A stretch of 64,000 nucleotides of DNA from Ruania zhangjianzhongii (lineage in GTDB: Bacteria; Actinomycetota; Actinomycetes; Actinomycetales; Beutenbergiaceae), in contig NZ_CP042828.1 of NCBI RefSeq assembly GCF_008000995.1, positions 3,400,882 through 3,464,881 of the forward strand, read 5' to 3'. Position numbers and translations under genes: made by a program. This document shows, in pieces, positions 8,139 to 15,652 of this stretch. Under the pieces are notes generated by a model. The model did no database searches, had not been told where the DNA came from, and saw only the letters and a program-made list of their open reading frames with translations. How positions within the stretch are numbered: the stretch's first letter is position 1; each line of letters begins with the position of its first letter.

Positions 8139-10864
8139 GGATCCACCGCCTCCGGCTCGTCGACTTCCGGGGTGTCGCCGACCGGGAGGTCGAGCTGCCG
8201 ACCTCGGGCGTCGTGGTGCTGCAGGGCGAGAACGAAGTGGGCAAGACCTCGATGATCGAGGCGATCGACCTGCTGCTGGACAAACCCGACTCCTCCAAGG
8301 CACGCGAGGTGCGGGAGGCCAAACCGGTCAACCGGGACGTCGGCCCGCTGGTGGAGGCTGACCTGAGCTGCGGCCCCTACCGATTCACCTACACCAAGCG
8401 CTGGCTGCGCGAGACTCGCACCGAGCTGCAGGTGCACTCGCCGCGGGCGGCCAGCTTCACCGGTGCCGAGGCGCATGCCGAGGTGCGCCGGATCTTGGAC
8501 GAGACGCTGGACACCTCGCTCTACCAGGCCCTGCGAGTCCTGCAGGCCAGCGAGCTCACCTCCGCCGCTCTCGCTGAGAGCTCGGCCCTGGCGGCGGCGC
8601 TGGATCAGGCGGCCGGCACCACCGGATACGACGACGACGGCGACGCCCTGCTGGAGGCCGTGAACGCCGAGTACGCCACCTACTTCACCCCGACCGGTCG
8701 GGAGACCGGTGAATACGCAAGCGCCCGCAAGGATCTCGCCGGTGCCGAGGATGCGTACGGGGAGGCCGAACACCGGCTGCTGCAGCTCGCCCGCGATGTC
8801 GACGCCAGCGCCCGGCTGAGCGCTGAGCGAGACGCGCTGAGCGAACGGCTCGATCTGGCTCGCCGGGACCTCACCGCACATGAGCAGTCCTGGCAACGCC
8901 TGACCGGTCTGCGCGAACGCGTCGCCGAGGCCCAGGCGAACATGCGCACCCGCAGCCGGGAGCACGGCTGGCTCACCGAGGCCGCCGAACGCCGTGCCAG
9001 CCAGGACCGTGCCCTGGCCGGAAAGGTAGCAGCCTGGGAGGAGCTCACCCGGCGCCTGGACGAAGCGCGCGAACAGCTGCACGAGGCTCGCACCGAGCAG
9101 CGCACCGCCACCGCGGCCGTGGAGACTGCTCAGGCCGAGGAACTCCGACAGCGCGACCTGGTGGACGCTGCGAACCGTGCCGCCGAACGGCTCCAGGATC
9201 TCGCCGAGCTCGACCGGGTCCGCACCAGGCTGGCCACGATCGAGCACGCTCAAGCCACGATCGAGGAGTGCGAGGCGATCCTGGCCGACTCCCGCATCGA
9301 TGCCGAACTGCTGGCGGCGATCGACGAGGCGGACACCGAGCTGGCGGTCAGCCGGGCACAGCACGAAGCAGCGGCAGCGCGGGTCCAGGTGACCGCGCTG
9401 ACCGAGGTGGACGTCACCGTCGACGGCACCAACCATCCGCTCAGGCCCGAGGAGGAGCTCGACGCCGCCGTGACCGAACCGGTGCAGGTGGAGCTCCCCG
9501 GCACCTTACGGGTCTCGATCGCTCCGGCACGGTCCAGCGCGGACACCGAGGCGGCGCTCACCGCTGCCCGGCAGCGGTTCGAGGAGGTGGTGCATCGGGC
9601 CGGGGTCACCGACCGCCGCGCGGCGCACCGCACGTTCGAGTCCGAACAACGCACCCGCACCGAAGCCGCTCGAGCTCGGGAACGGCTCGACGAAGAGTTG
9701 GACGGCCAGTCGGTGAGCCGGCTCCAGGCCGAGCAGGCGCGGTTGTCTGCCCGGCTGACCCCCGGCGCCGAGCGCGCCGGCGGTGGGCCGGACGGCGCCC
9801 GCGGTGAGCCCGACGCGGTGGTCGACGGTGAACCGGGCGCGCCGCCGTCGGTCACGGCGCAGGTGGACACACCTGCGGATGCAGCCTCCGCGCAAGCCGC
9901 CAAGGAGTCAGCGGTCCAGGCGCACGCCGCCGCTCGGGACCGCAGCGCAGAGGCCGCAGCAGCACGGGAGTCGTTCACCCAGAGGGCAGCGCGGCTCGAG
10001 TTGGACTGCACGCTGATCGAGGGCAAGGCCACTATGGCTGAGACCGATATCAACGACCAGCGCACCGCACTCGCCGCCGAGCGGGAGAAGACCCCAGACG
10101 TCGAGCTGGAGGAGGCTGCCGATCACGCCGCCCGCCAGCTCACCGAGGCCAGGGAGGCAGCCGCTGCCGCCGAAGCCGAGCTCGCCGACGCCCCGGTGGA
10201 GCAGATCGAGGCGGCCCGCACCAATGCCCTCGCGCTCACCGAGCGCCTGGCCAGCGAGAGCAACGACGTCGAGGAGCAGCTGCGCCGGCTGAGCGTCTCC
10301 CTGGAGATGCGCGGCCAAGAGGGTCTGCAGGAGGACTACGACACAGCGCGTACGGTCCGCGAGGCCACCCGAGCCCGGTTGCACCAGCTGGACCGCCGGG
10401 CCCAGGCCTGCCGGCTCCTGCACGAGACGCTGCACCGGGCCCGGGATGCGGCCCGGTCCCGGTACGTCCGCCCGTTCCGGGAACAGGTGGTGGCCCTCGG
10501 CCGGATCATCTACGGCACGAGCTTCGACGTGGATGTGGACGAGGACCTGACAATCCGGTCCCGCACCCTGGATACGGTCACCGTGCCCTTCGACCAGCTC
10601 TCCGCCGGAGCACGCGAGCAGCTCGCGATCATCACCCGGCTCGCCTGCGCAGCCGTGGTCGAACCCGAGCAAGGCGTCCCGGTGATCATCGACGACGCGC
10701 TCGGCTACTCCGACCCGGACCGGCTGGAGCGGATGAACGCCATGATCGGGTCGCTCGCCGCCGACGCACAAGTCATCCTGCTCACCTGCACCCCGGACCG
10801 CTACCGCGGCATCGGCAATGCCTCGGTGATCCGCCTGGAGCGCTCCCTGCCTGCTACCGGCTGA
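8135..10864 (+). CDS. SbcC/YhaN-like SMC-type ATPase
   Basis: The 909-residue protein has an N-terminal Walker A (GENEVGKT, residues 31-38), long heptad-rich coiled coils through the middle (many A/E/R-rich stretches, about 170-750), and a C-terminal ABC signature QLSAGAREQ with Walker B VPVIIDDALGYSD. This is the split-ATPase architecture of SbcC/Rad50. E. coli SbcC is about 1050 residues, so this is a compact form, and no CxxC zinc hook is visible in the coiled coil. It starts inside the sbcD-like gene (4-nt overlap). Together they should process DNA ends in recombination or repair. A decayed copy of its signature/Walker B segment lies 2.4 kb downstream. Confidence 0.87.
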   Translation: MRIHRLRLVDFRGVADREVELPTSGVVVLQGENEVGKTSMIEAIDLLLDKPDSSKAREVREAKPVNRDVGPLVEADLSCGPYRFTYTKRWLRETRTELQVHSPRAASFTGAEAHAEVRRILDETLDTSLYQALRVLQASELTSAALAESSALAAALDQAAGTTGYDDDGDALLEAVNAEYATYFTPTGRETGEYASARKDLAGAEDAYGEAEHRLLQLARDVDASARLSAERDALSERLDLARRDLTAHEQSWQRLTGLRERVAEAQANMRTRSREHGWLTEAAERRASQDRALAGKVAAWEELTRRLDEAREQLHEARTEQRTATAAVETAQAEELRQRDLVDAANRAAERLQDLAELDRVRTRLATIEHAQATIEECEAILADSRIDAELLAAIDEADTELAVSRAQHEAAAARVQVTALTEVDVTVDGTNHPLRPEEELDAAVTEPVQVELPGTLRVSIAPARSSADTEAALTAARQRFEEVVHRAGVTDRRAAHRTFESEQRTRTEAARARERLDEELDGQSVSRLQAEQARLSARLTPGAERAGGGPDGARGEPDAVVDGEPGAPPSVTAQVDTPADAASAQAAKESAVQAHAAARDRSAEAAAARESFTQRAARLELDCTLIEGKATMAETDINDQRTALAAEREKTPDVELEEAADHAARQLTEAREAAAAAEAELADAPVEQIEAARTNALALTERLASESNDVEEQLRRLSVSLEMRGQEGLQEDYDTARTVREATRARLHQLDRRAQACRLLHETLHRARDAARSRYVRPFREQVVALGRIIYGTSFDVDVDEDLTIRSRTLDTVTVPFDQLSAGAREQLAIITRLACAAVVEPEQGVPVIIDDALGYSDPDRLERMNAMIGSLAADAQVILLTCTPDRYRGIGNASVIRLERSLPATG

Positions 10865-10873
10865 CTCGGAGAG

Positions 10874-10899
10874 CCTCAGGCGCTACCCGCCTGGTGAGG
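10874..10899. terminator. Hairpin between convergent sbcC-like and BNR genes
   Basis: CAGGCG/CGCCTG with a 5-nt loop, flanked by further CCT/AGG pairing across a bulge, fills most of the 42-bp gap between convergent genes. A bidirectional terminator is plausible. Confidence 0.4.
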
Positions 10900-10906
10900 A
10901 TGATGC

Positions 10907-13066
10907 TCAGGATCGCTCACCGATGCGGGACCTGCGGGCGGCAACGAGGAGCTGCAGGCGTTCGCGTCGACTCAGCGTTCCCTCCTGCACCAGCCGGGTG
11001 CTGACGTCCTCGACGTGCCAGAGGAAGGCATCCCGGGAGTCCCAGTCCAGATCGTCCTCGATCGCGTCGTTCACCGAGCTTCGTCCCCAGGCGATGCGGT
11101 TGGTCACTCCCGAGTCCTGCGCACCGATGATCACAGTCTCCCGCTCATCGGGCTGCCGGGACTGCCGCCGCGGACTGGTGACCTCCTCGCCCATCCTCGT
11201 GGGCAGCGCCCAGTACCGGCCACCGGAATCACCGAAGTAGATCCGGGATTCGGTGAACTCGGATGGGTCACCATCGGCCCAGAGCGCGAAGAACGGGTCA
11301 GCCTGCTCGAGCGGGCGGCGTGCATAGCTGTGGTTGTACTCGCTGTCGAGCGTGACCTGCACGGTCTGCGTCCAGGACTGTCCCAGACCTGTGCTGCGCC
11401 AGAGGGCCATCTCACCGCCGGTCTGATAGGGCTGCGGTCCGGTCCCGGTCGGCGCGTAGACCAGCCACTCCTCGCCGTCGAAGTACAAGCTCCCGGAGTC
11501 GTAGTTGTGATCAGAGGTGGTGATCTCGGAGGTCTCCCACGCCGTGCCGGTCCACCGCGTCAGCTCCCAGGTGCGTGGATCACCATCGGGGCCGGGCTGG
11601 TGATGGCCGCTGGTGACGTACAGCACGGCGGGGTGACCGTCGCCGTCGAAACCCAGGTCCTTGACGTACACCAGCCGGTCGGACGCCTCGTAGTCGACGA
11701 CCAGCGCGGGATTGTCCCGCCCGGTCAGCGGAAGGTCGAGCAGCTGGCCGTCCATCGTCGTCCAGGTCTGCCCGAAGTCATCACTGGTCACGACGTACAG
11801 GTTGGTACGGATGTCGACATTGCCGCCTCGGTGGTAGTCGAAGGCGGTGACGATCCTGTCGCCGTGGTGTTCACTGACCTGGTAGTGACCGCCGAATCCG
11901 GCCAGCTGGCGGTCCTCGCTCCAGGTGAGGCCGTCCGTGCTGGTCTCCCAGTACAGCTCTCGACCGTTGCTGTACTTGGTGAACAGGTTGACGAATCCCC
12001 GACCGTCGATCCACCGCGGTTGCGGATAGGTCATCTCCTCGACGGTGACCTGTTCGAACTCTGCGACGCTGTACGGTTCGGTGCTGCGGTACTTGTATCC
12101 CGGGCGGGCGGTGGCTCGACCACTGATGAACACCCACACGTAGCCCTCGCCGTCCAGAGCGATACTGGCGTTGTCATGCGGATCGTTGACGCCGATCTTG
12201 TTGTGCACGACGGTCGGCTGCGGCACCTGATGGTGGTGATGGTCATAGGCCGAGGCCATGATCAGCAGGTGCCGCTCATCTGCCGCTGTGGTGCCCCCGT
12301 AGACGAAGAAGGTCTTGCCGACCTCCGCGGCGTGCACGGCGATCGGCGAGTGCTTCATCGTGTAGGTGCCCAGGCCGCCGGAGTACTTGTCGCCCCACTC
12401 GGAGACCTGGTCGAGGGCGAACCAGATGCCGAGGTAACCCGGGATCTTGGTGTTCGGTTCACCGGCCGGCGGGGGCTGCTGGCGAAGCTCTTCGCGAGGA
12501 CGTTCGCCGGGAAAGGCCTCGGCGGAGGCTGCGACGGTGTAGTCGGAGACCACCACGACGCCGGCCTGGTCGGCGATCTGCACGCTCACCGTGTGCTCCC
12601 CGGCCGGGACGGCAAGCCAGTAGACCGTCTGCGGCCGGTGCGTCTGGTTCGCGGACGGCCAGGTCAGACGATGGAAGAACGCGCCGTCGAGATGAATGTC
12701 CAGCACGGCCCCATCGCGAGAGACGGCGTCGATGAAGATGCCGAGCACCGCGTCCTCGTCGTAGTGCGCGGTCAGCGTGAGCGGGTGGAACAGCTCCGCC
12801 CCACCGCGATGGCTGCCGTACACCCTGCTGCTCAAGCCTTCGGCCGCGGCGCGTGCTTGCTCCGGGGTGAGATCGCGAAGGTCGAGCGTCCACGTGTCTG
12901 GAACCGTGTTGACCTCGGTCACCCCGGGCACGAGAACCAGTGGCTCAGCCGGTAGTGGTTCCGCCCGTGCCGCCGGAACGGCCTGCGGTAGGCCCCCCAG
13001 TCCCGCTACTCCAGCTGTCGCCCCGAAGATCGTCAGGGCACGCCGCCGACTGATGCTCCCCGCCAT
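10907..13066 (-). CDS. Tat-exported BNR-4 repeat protein, possible polysaccharide lyase
   Basis: The 719-residue protein begins with a twin-arginine signal (SISRRRALTIFG, cleavage near ARA at about 35). An N-terminal region of about 160 residues looks beta-rich. The main part, about residues 205-640, resembles BNR_4 beta-propeller proteins: KIPGYLGIWFALDQ, HSPIAVHAAEVGKTFFVYGG, NKIGVNDPHDNASIALDGEG and PGYKYRSTEPYSV. Related folds occur in ulvan and other polysaccharide lyases, where His/Tyr/Asn residues in such segments act. That activity is inferred only. A good AAGGAGGG ribosome site precedes the ATG. A LacI-type operator-like sequence about 30 bp upstream suggests control by sugar. Confidence 0.7.
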   Translation of the reverse strand: MAGSISRRRALTIFGATAGVAGLGGLPQAVPAARAEPLPAEPLVLVPGVTEVNTVPDTWTLDLRDLTPEQARAAAEGLSSRVYGSHRGGAELFHPLTLTAHYDEDAVLGIFIDAVSRDGAVLDIHLDGAFFHRLTWPSANQTHRPQTVYWLAVPAGEHTVSVQIADQAGVVVVSDYTVAASAEAFPGERPREELRQQPPPAGEPNTKIPGYLGIWFALDQVSEWGDKYSGGLGTYTMKHSPIAVHAAEVGKTFFVYGGTTAADERHLLIMASAYDHHHHQVPQPTVVHNKIGVNDPHDNASIALDGEGYVWVFISGRATARPGYKYRSTEPYSVAEFEQVTVEEMTYPQPRWIDGRGFVNLFTKYSNGRELYWETSTDGLTWSEDRQLAGFGGHYQVSEHHGDRIVTAFDYHRGGNVDIRTNLYVVTSDDFGQTWTTMDGQLLDLPLTGRDNPALVVDYEASDRLVYVKDLGFDGDGHPAVLYVTSGHHQPGPDGDPRTWELTRWTGTAWETSEITTSDHNYDSGSLYFDGEEWLVYAPTGTGPQPYQTGGEMALWRSTGLGQSWTQTVQVTLDSEYNHSYARRPLEQADPFFALWADGDPSEFTESRIYFGDSGGRYWALPTRMGEEVTSPRRQSRQPDERETVIIGAQDSGVTNRIAWGRSSVNDAIEDDLDWDSRDAFLWHVEDVSTRLVQEGTLSRRERLQLLVAARRSRIGERS

Positions 13067-13097
13067 CTGGCCCTCCTTTGTGACCGACGCGCTATGG

Positions 13098-13111
13098 TGA
13101 TAGCGCTTTCC
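13098..13111. promoter_or_regulatory. LacI-family-like operator upstream of BNR gene
   Basis: TGATAGCGCTTTCC has the AGCGCT centre (13102-13107) and near-symmetric flanks seen in many LacI/GalR operators. It lies 32-45 bp before the BNR start. No LacI-family gene is in the window. Confidence 0.4.
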
Positions 13112-13145
13112 GGAGCGTATGGGCAGCCACGCGGTACGTCAACCC

Positions 13146-13250
13146 CAGCTCCGATCTGCGGTGCGAGCAGCAGGTGAACCTCACCAGACTCGCCTGCGCC
13201 GCCGTGGCGGATCCGAGCAGGGCTTTCCGATGATCATCGACGACGCTCGG
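13146..13250 (+). pseudogene. Relic of an SbcC-like ATPase C-terminal segment
   Basis: This intergenic stretch aligns with positions about 10594-10706 of the sbcC-like gene. It encodes EQQVNLTRLACAAV (gene: EQLAIITRLACAAV), then after a one-base shift EQGFPMIIDDARG (gene: EQGVPVIIDDALG). It covers the region just after the ABC signature through Walker B, with no start, no remainder of the gene and a broken frame. It is a decayed fragment, either of a former paralog or of an old duplication. Identity is clearly below that of a recent copy. Confidence 0.65.
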
Positions 13251-13269
13251 GGCCGTCCGTCTCGTGCTG

Positions 13270-13337
13270 CAGTTGGTCTCGTGCTCCAGTTGGTGCCGTG
13301 CTGCAGTTGGTGCCGTGCTGCAGTTGGTGCCGTGCTG
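13270..13337. repeat. 17-bp tandem repeat, four copies, abutting the tetR stop
   Basis: Unit CAGTTGGTGCCGTGCTG. Copies start at 13270, 13287, 13304 and 13321; the first differs at three positions, the other three are identical. The array ends 3 nt before the tetR stop codon (13341-13343). Confidence 0.9.
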
Positions 13338-13340
13338 CCC

Positions 13341-13970
13341 TCAGGTCGCGTCCGGGCGGTAGCGCAGACCATCGAAGAAGAGCCGCACCATCGCTTCGGC
13401 ACTCTCCCGCGAGTCCTCGTTGCCTGGCGCGGGGGCGGACACGTTCGCGATCACGTGCAGCAGTTCACCAGCGACAACGTCCTTGTGGATGTCGCCGGCC
13501 TCCCGTGCTGCCGAGAGGAGACCGTCCAGCGCCGGGCCGAGGTGCTCGGTGAAGTAGGCCGGGAGCGCCTGGAAGGCCGCGTCGCCAGAATGTAGCGCCG
13601 CAGCCAGTCCACGCTTGGTGGCCACGAACTCGGTGTAGCGCAGCAGCCATCGCAGCAGCGCCTCCCCCGGCGGGAAGGCCGCGGCGAGCACCGGAGCCTG
13701 CGCAGCGCAGGCATCCACCTCCCGGCGGAAGACTGCGGCCACCAGATCCGAGCGTTGCGGGAAGTGCCGGTAGACCGTACCCACCCCGACGCCAGCCTCC
13801 GCGGCGATCCTGCGCACCGGAGCATCCACACCGTCGGTGGCGAAGATCGCCTTGGCCGCCCCCAGCAGCGCATCCAGGTTGCGCTGGGCATCGGCCCGGC
13901 GACGCGGAGCCGATGCGGCCGCCGGCTGCGTTTCCACCGACCCGGCCGATGCGCCCTTGCGCGCTGCCAT
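13341..13970 (-). CDS. TetR-family transcriptional regulator
   Basis: The 209-residue protein starts at the ATG at 13970 (MAARKGASAG), which has an AAGGGG ribosome site; an in-frame ATG at 13985 is less likely. The N-terminal helix-turn-helix (about residues 38-82) reads IRRIAAEAGVGVGTVYRHFPQRSDLV-like, the TetR signature. The C-terminal helices (LLRWLLRYTEFVATKRGLAAAL) match regulators of oxidoreductase or efflux genes. It is divergent from an aldo-keto reductase, and two 15-bp palindromic operators lie in the shared 123-bp gap. It should repress both genes until a ligand, perhaps an aldehyde or toxic carbonyl, binds. Confidence 0.92.
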   Translation of the reverse strand: MAARKGASAGSVETQPAAASAPRRRADAQRNLDALLGAAKAIFATDGVDAPVRRIAAEAGVGVGTVYRHFPQRSDLVAAVFRREVDACAAQAPVLAAAFPPGEALLRWLLRYTEFVATKRGLAAALHSGDAAFQALPAYFTEHLGPALDGLLSAAREAGDIHKDVVAGELLHVIANVSAPAPGNEDSRESAEAMVRLFFDGLRYRPDAT

Positions 13971-13979
13971 AACCACCCC

Positions 13980-14009
13980 TTGCATAACCGGAACACTGTT
14001 CCGTATAGT
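13980..14009 (+). promoter_or_regulatory. Promoter of the aldo-keto reductase gene
   Basis: TTGCAT (13980-13985), an 18-bp spacer and TATAGT (14004-14009) make a good sigma-70-type promoter, unusually strong for this window. The spacer holds the first operator. Confidence 0.6.
13989..14003. promoter_or_regulatory. TetR operator 1
   Basis: CGGAACACTGTTCCG is a perfect 6-3-6 inverted repeat lying between the -35 and -10 of the reductase promoter, 19 bp upstream of the tetR start. It would block both promoters. Confidence 0.65.
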
Positions 14010-14020
14010 TTCGACATAAG

Positions 14021-14035
14021 CGGACGAGCGTTCCG
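14021..14035. promoter_or_regulatory. TetR operator 2
   Basis: CGGACGAGCGTTCCG shares the right half GTTCCG and most of the left half with operator 1. Its centre is 32 bp away, three helical turns, just downstream of the predicted transcription start. It also sits within larger 7-bp arms (14018-14024 and 14032-14038). Confidence 0.55.
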
Positions 14036-14093
14036 CTTCTCCAGGATAGTTCACTGGAGCAGCACCCGCACGCACGGCGAGAAAGGCTTCCTC

Positions 14094-15146
14094 ATGCACT
14101 ACCGCACCCTCGGGCGGACCGGGATCAAGGTCAGCCCCTACGCACTGGGCGCCATGATGTTCGGCGCCGCCGGTAATCCCGACCACGAGGACTCGGTGAA
14201 GATCATCCACCGCGCCTTCGACGCCGGAATCAACTTCGTCGACACCGCCGATGTGTATTCAGCCGGTGAGTCCGAACGCATCGTCGGCAAGGCGCTGCGC
14301 GGCCGTCGCGACTCGGTCGTGCTCGCCACCAAGGTCCGGTTCGGGCAGGGTGAGCGCCTCGGCTCGGTCGATCCGCACGACCCGAATCAGCTCGGCGCGT
14401 CCCGGCGATGGCTGATCCGCGCAGTGGAGGACTCCCTGCATCGGCTGCAGACCGACTACATCGACCTGCTCCAGATCCACCAGCCCGATCCGGACACCGA
14501 CCTGGAGGAGACCCTCGCGGCACTGACCGACCTGATCCGCTCGGGCAAGGTCCGCACGATCGGCACCTCCTCGCTGCCGGCCTCGGAGATGGTCGAGGCG
14601 CAGTGGGTCTCGCAGCGGCGCGGCCTTGCCCGGTTCCGCACCGAGCAGCCCGCCTACTCGATCCTCAGCCGCGGTATCGAACGTGAGGTGCTGCCGGTGG
14701 CACAGCAGTACGGGCTCGGCACCCTGGTGTGGAGCCCGCTGGCCGGCGGACTGCTCACCGGGCGCTACCGCAAGGGTGAGCAGGCACAGACCCACCGCTC
14801 CCGGTTCGGCTTCAGCCATCTGACCGACGAACGCCGTCTCGACGCTGTCGAAGCGCTGCTGCCGCTCGCTCAGAGCTCCGGGGTGTCCCTGACCCATCTG
14901 GCGCTCGCCTTCGCGATCAGCCATCCGGGGGTGACGTCAGCGATCATCGGTCCGCGCACGATGGACCAGCTCGAGGACATCCTCGCCGGCGCTGACACCG
15001 CGCTCGACGAGCAGACCCTGGACGCCATCGACGAGATCGTCCCCCCGGGCACCGACGTCGGGCGTCTGGACATGGCCTACGACCCGCCGGCGATCAGGCA
15101 GCAGCACCTACGCCGGCGGCGGCCGGTGGAGCGGGCGGCAGCCTGA
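14094..15146 (+). CDS. Aldo/keto reductase
   Basis: The start is the ATG at 14094 (MHYRTLGRTGIKVSP), preceded by GAAAGG. The 350-residue protein is a NADPH-dependent (beta/alpha)8 aldo-keto reductase. The catalytic tetrad is visible: D50 and Y55 in FVDTADVYS, K80 in VLATK, H129 in LLQIHQPD. The C-terminal cofactor segment contains AIIGPRTMDQLEDIL. Such enzymes reduce aldehydes and ketones in the cytoplasm. The divergent TetR gene with two operators implies substrate-induced expression, consistent with detoxification. The natural substrate is unknown. Confidence 0.93.
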   Translation: MHYRTLGRTGIKVSPYALGAMMFGAAGNPDHEDSVKIIHRAFDAGINFVDTADVYSAGESERIVGKALRGRRDSVVLATKVRFGQGERLGSVDPHDPNQLGASRRWLIRAVEDSLHRLQTDYIDLLQIHQPDPDTDLEETLAALTDLIRSGKVRTIGTSSLPASEMVEAQWVSQRRGLARFRTEQPAYSILSRGIEREVLPVAQQYGLGTLVWSPLAGGLLTGRYRKGEQAQTHRSRFGFSHLTDERRLDAVEALLPLAQSSGVSLTHLALAFAISHPGVTSAIIGPRTMDQLEDILAGADTALDEQTLDAIDEIVPPGTDVGRLDMAYDPPAIRQQHLRRRRPVERAAA

Positions 15147-15200
15147 GGCGCCGCGGAGGGAATCGCTGAGGCACTGCACCGACTGAACCTGCGGCGCTGG

Positions 15201-15647
15201 TCAGCCTTCGGCGGCCAGCGCCGCACGTTCGGTGACGTCGTACCAAAGCAGATCCAGCTCGGCGACCTGTGCCTGAGCGTCCGGCTCGCCCCGGCGAGCG
15301 GCCGTGACCAGGGCGCGGACGCCGTCGTCGTTCTCGTCCGCATGAAAGCTGACCACCTGCGACCAGACCACGGCCGGAACGCTGACCCGGGCGACCTCAT
15401 CGCCAGCCTGCACCTGCGCCTCCGGGACGTCCGCCGCCGCCACCACCCGGCGAGCCGGGTCCGCCTCGGTCAGCAGCGCCAGCGAGTCCTCGGCCGCGAG
15501 CACCAGAGCAGCGAACTCCGCGGTCTCCTCGTCCGCGCCCCCGCCGAGCGCCGTGTGCAGCGCTGGGGTCACCGCACGGGCCTGGCGACCGCTCGGTCCG
15601 GCAGGGTCGGCGAGCTCGGTCAGCGTGATCGGAAGGAAGACGCGCAT
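15201..15647 (-). CDS. DUF6912-like conserved actinobacterial protein
   Basis: This 148-residue protein of unknown function begins MRVFLPITLTELA, which I associate with the DUF6912 family of Actinomycetota. It has no signal peptide or membrane segment and is acidic with an Ala/Glu-rich helical look. The C-terminal part reads WSQVVSFHADENDD then LDLLWYDVTERAAL. The gene starts 5 nt after the CpaE-like stop, so the two are probably co-transcribed. It ends convergently with the aldo-keto reductase. Confidence 0.75.
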   Translation of the reverse strand: MRVFLPITLTELADPAGPSGRQARAVTPALHTALGGGADEETAEFAALVLAAEDSLALLTEADPARRVVAAADVPEAQVQAGDEVARVSVPAVVWSQVVSFHADENDDGVRALVTAARRGEPDAQAQVAELDLLWYDVTERAALAAEG

Positions 15648-15652
15648 GGGCC

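Noticed and set aside
11015-12955. Long plus-strand open frame opposite the BNR gene
   Set aside because: High G+C keeps antisense frames open. The minus-strand product has a Tat signal, ribosome site and family motifs; the plus frame has none.
13270-13337. CRISPR-like array
   Set aside because: Copies are contiguous 17-mers with no spacers, too short for a CRISPR repeat, and no cas genes are near.
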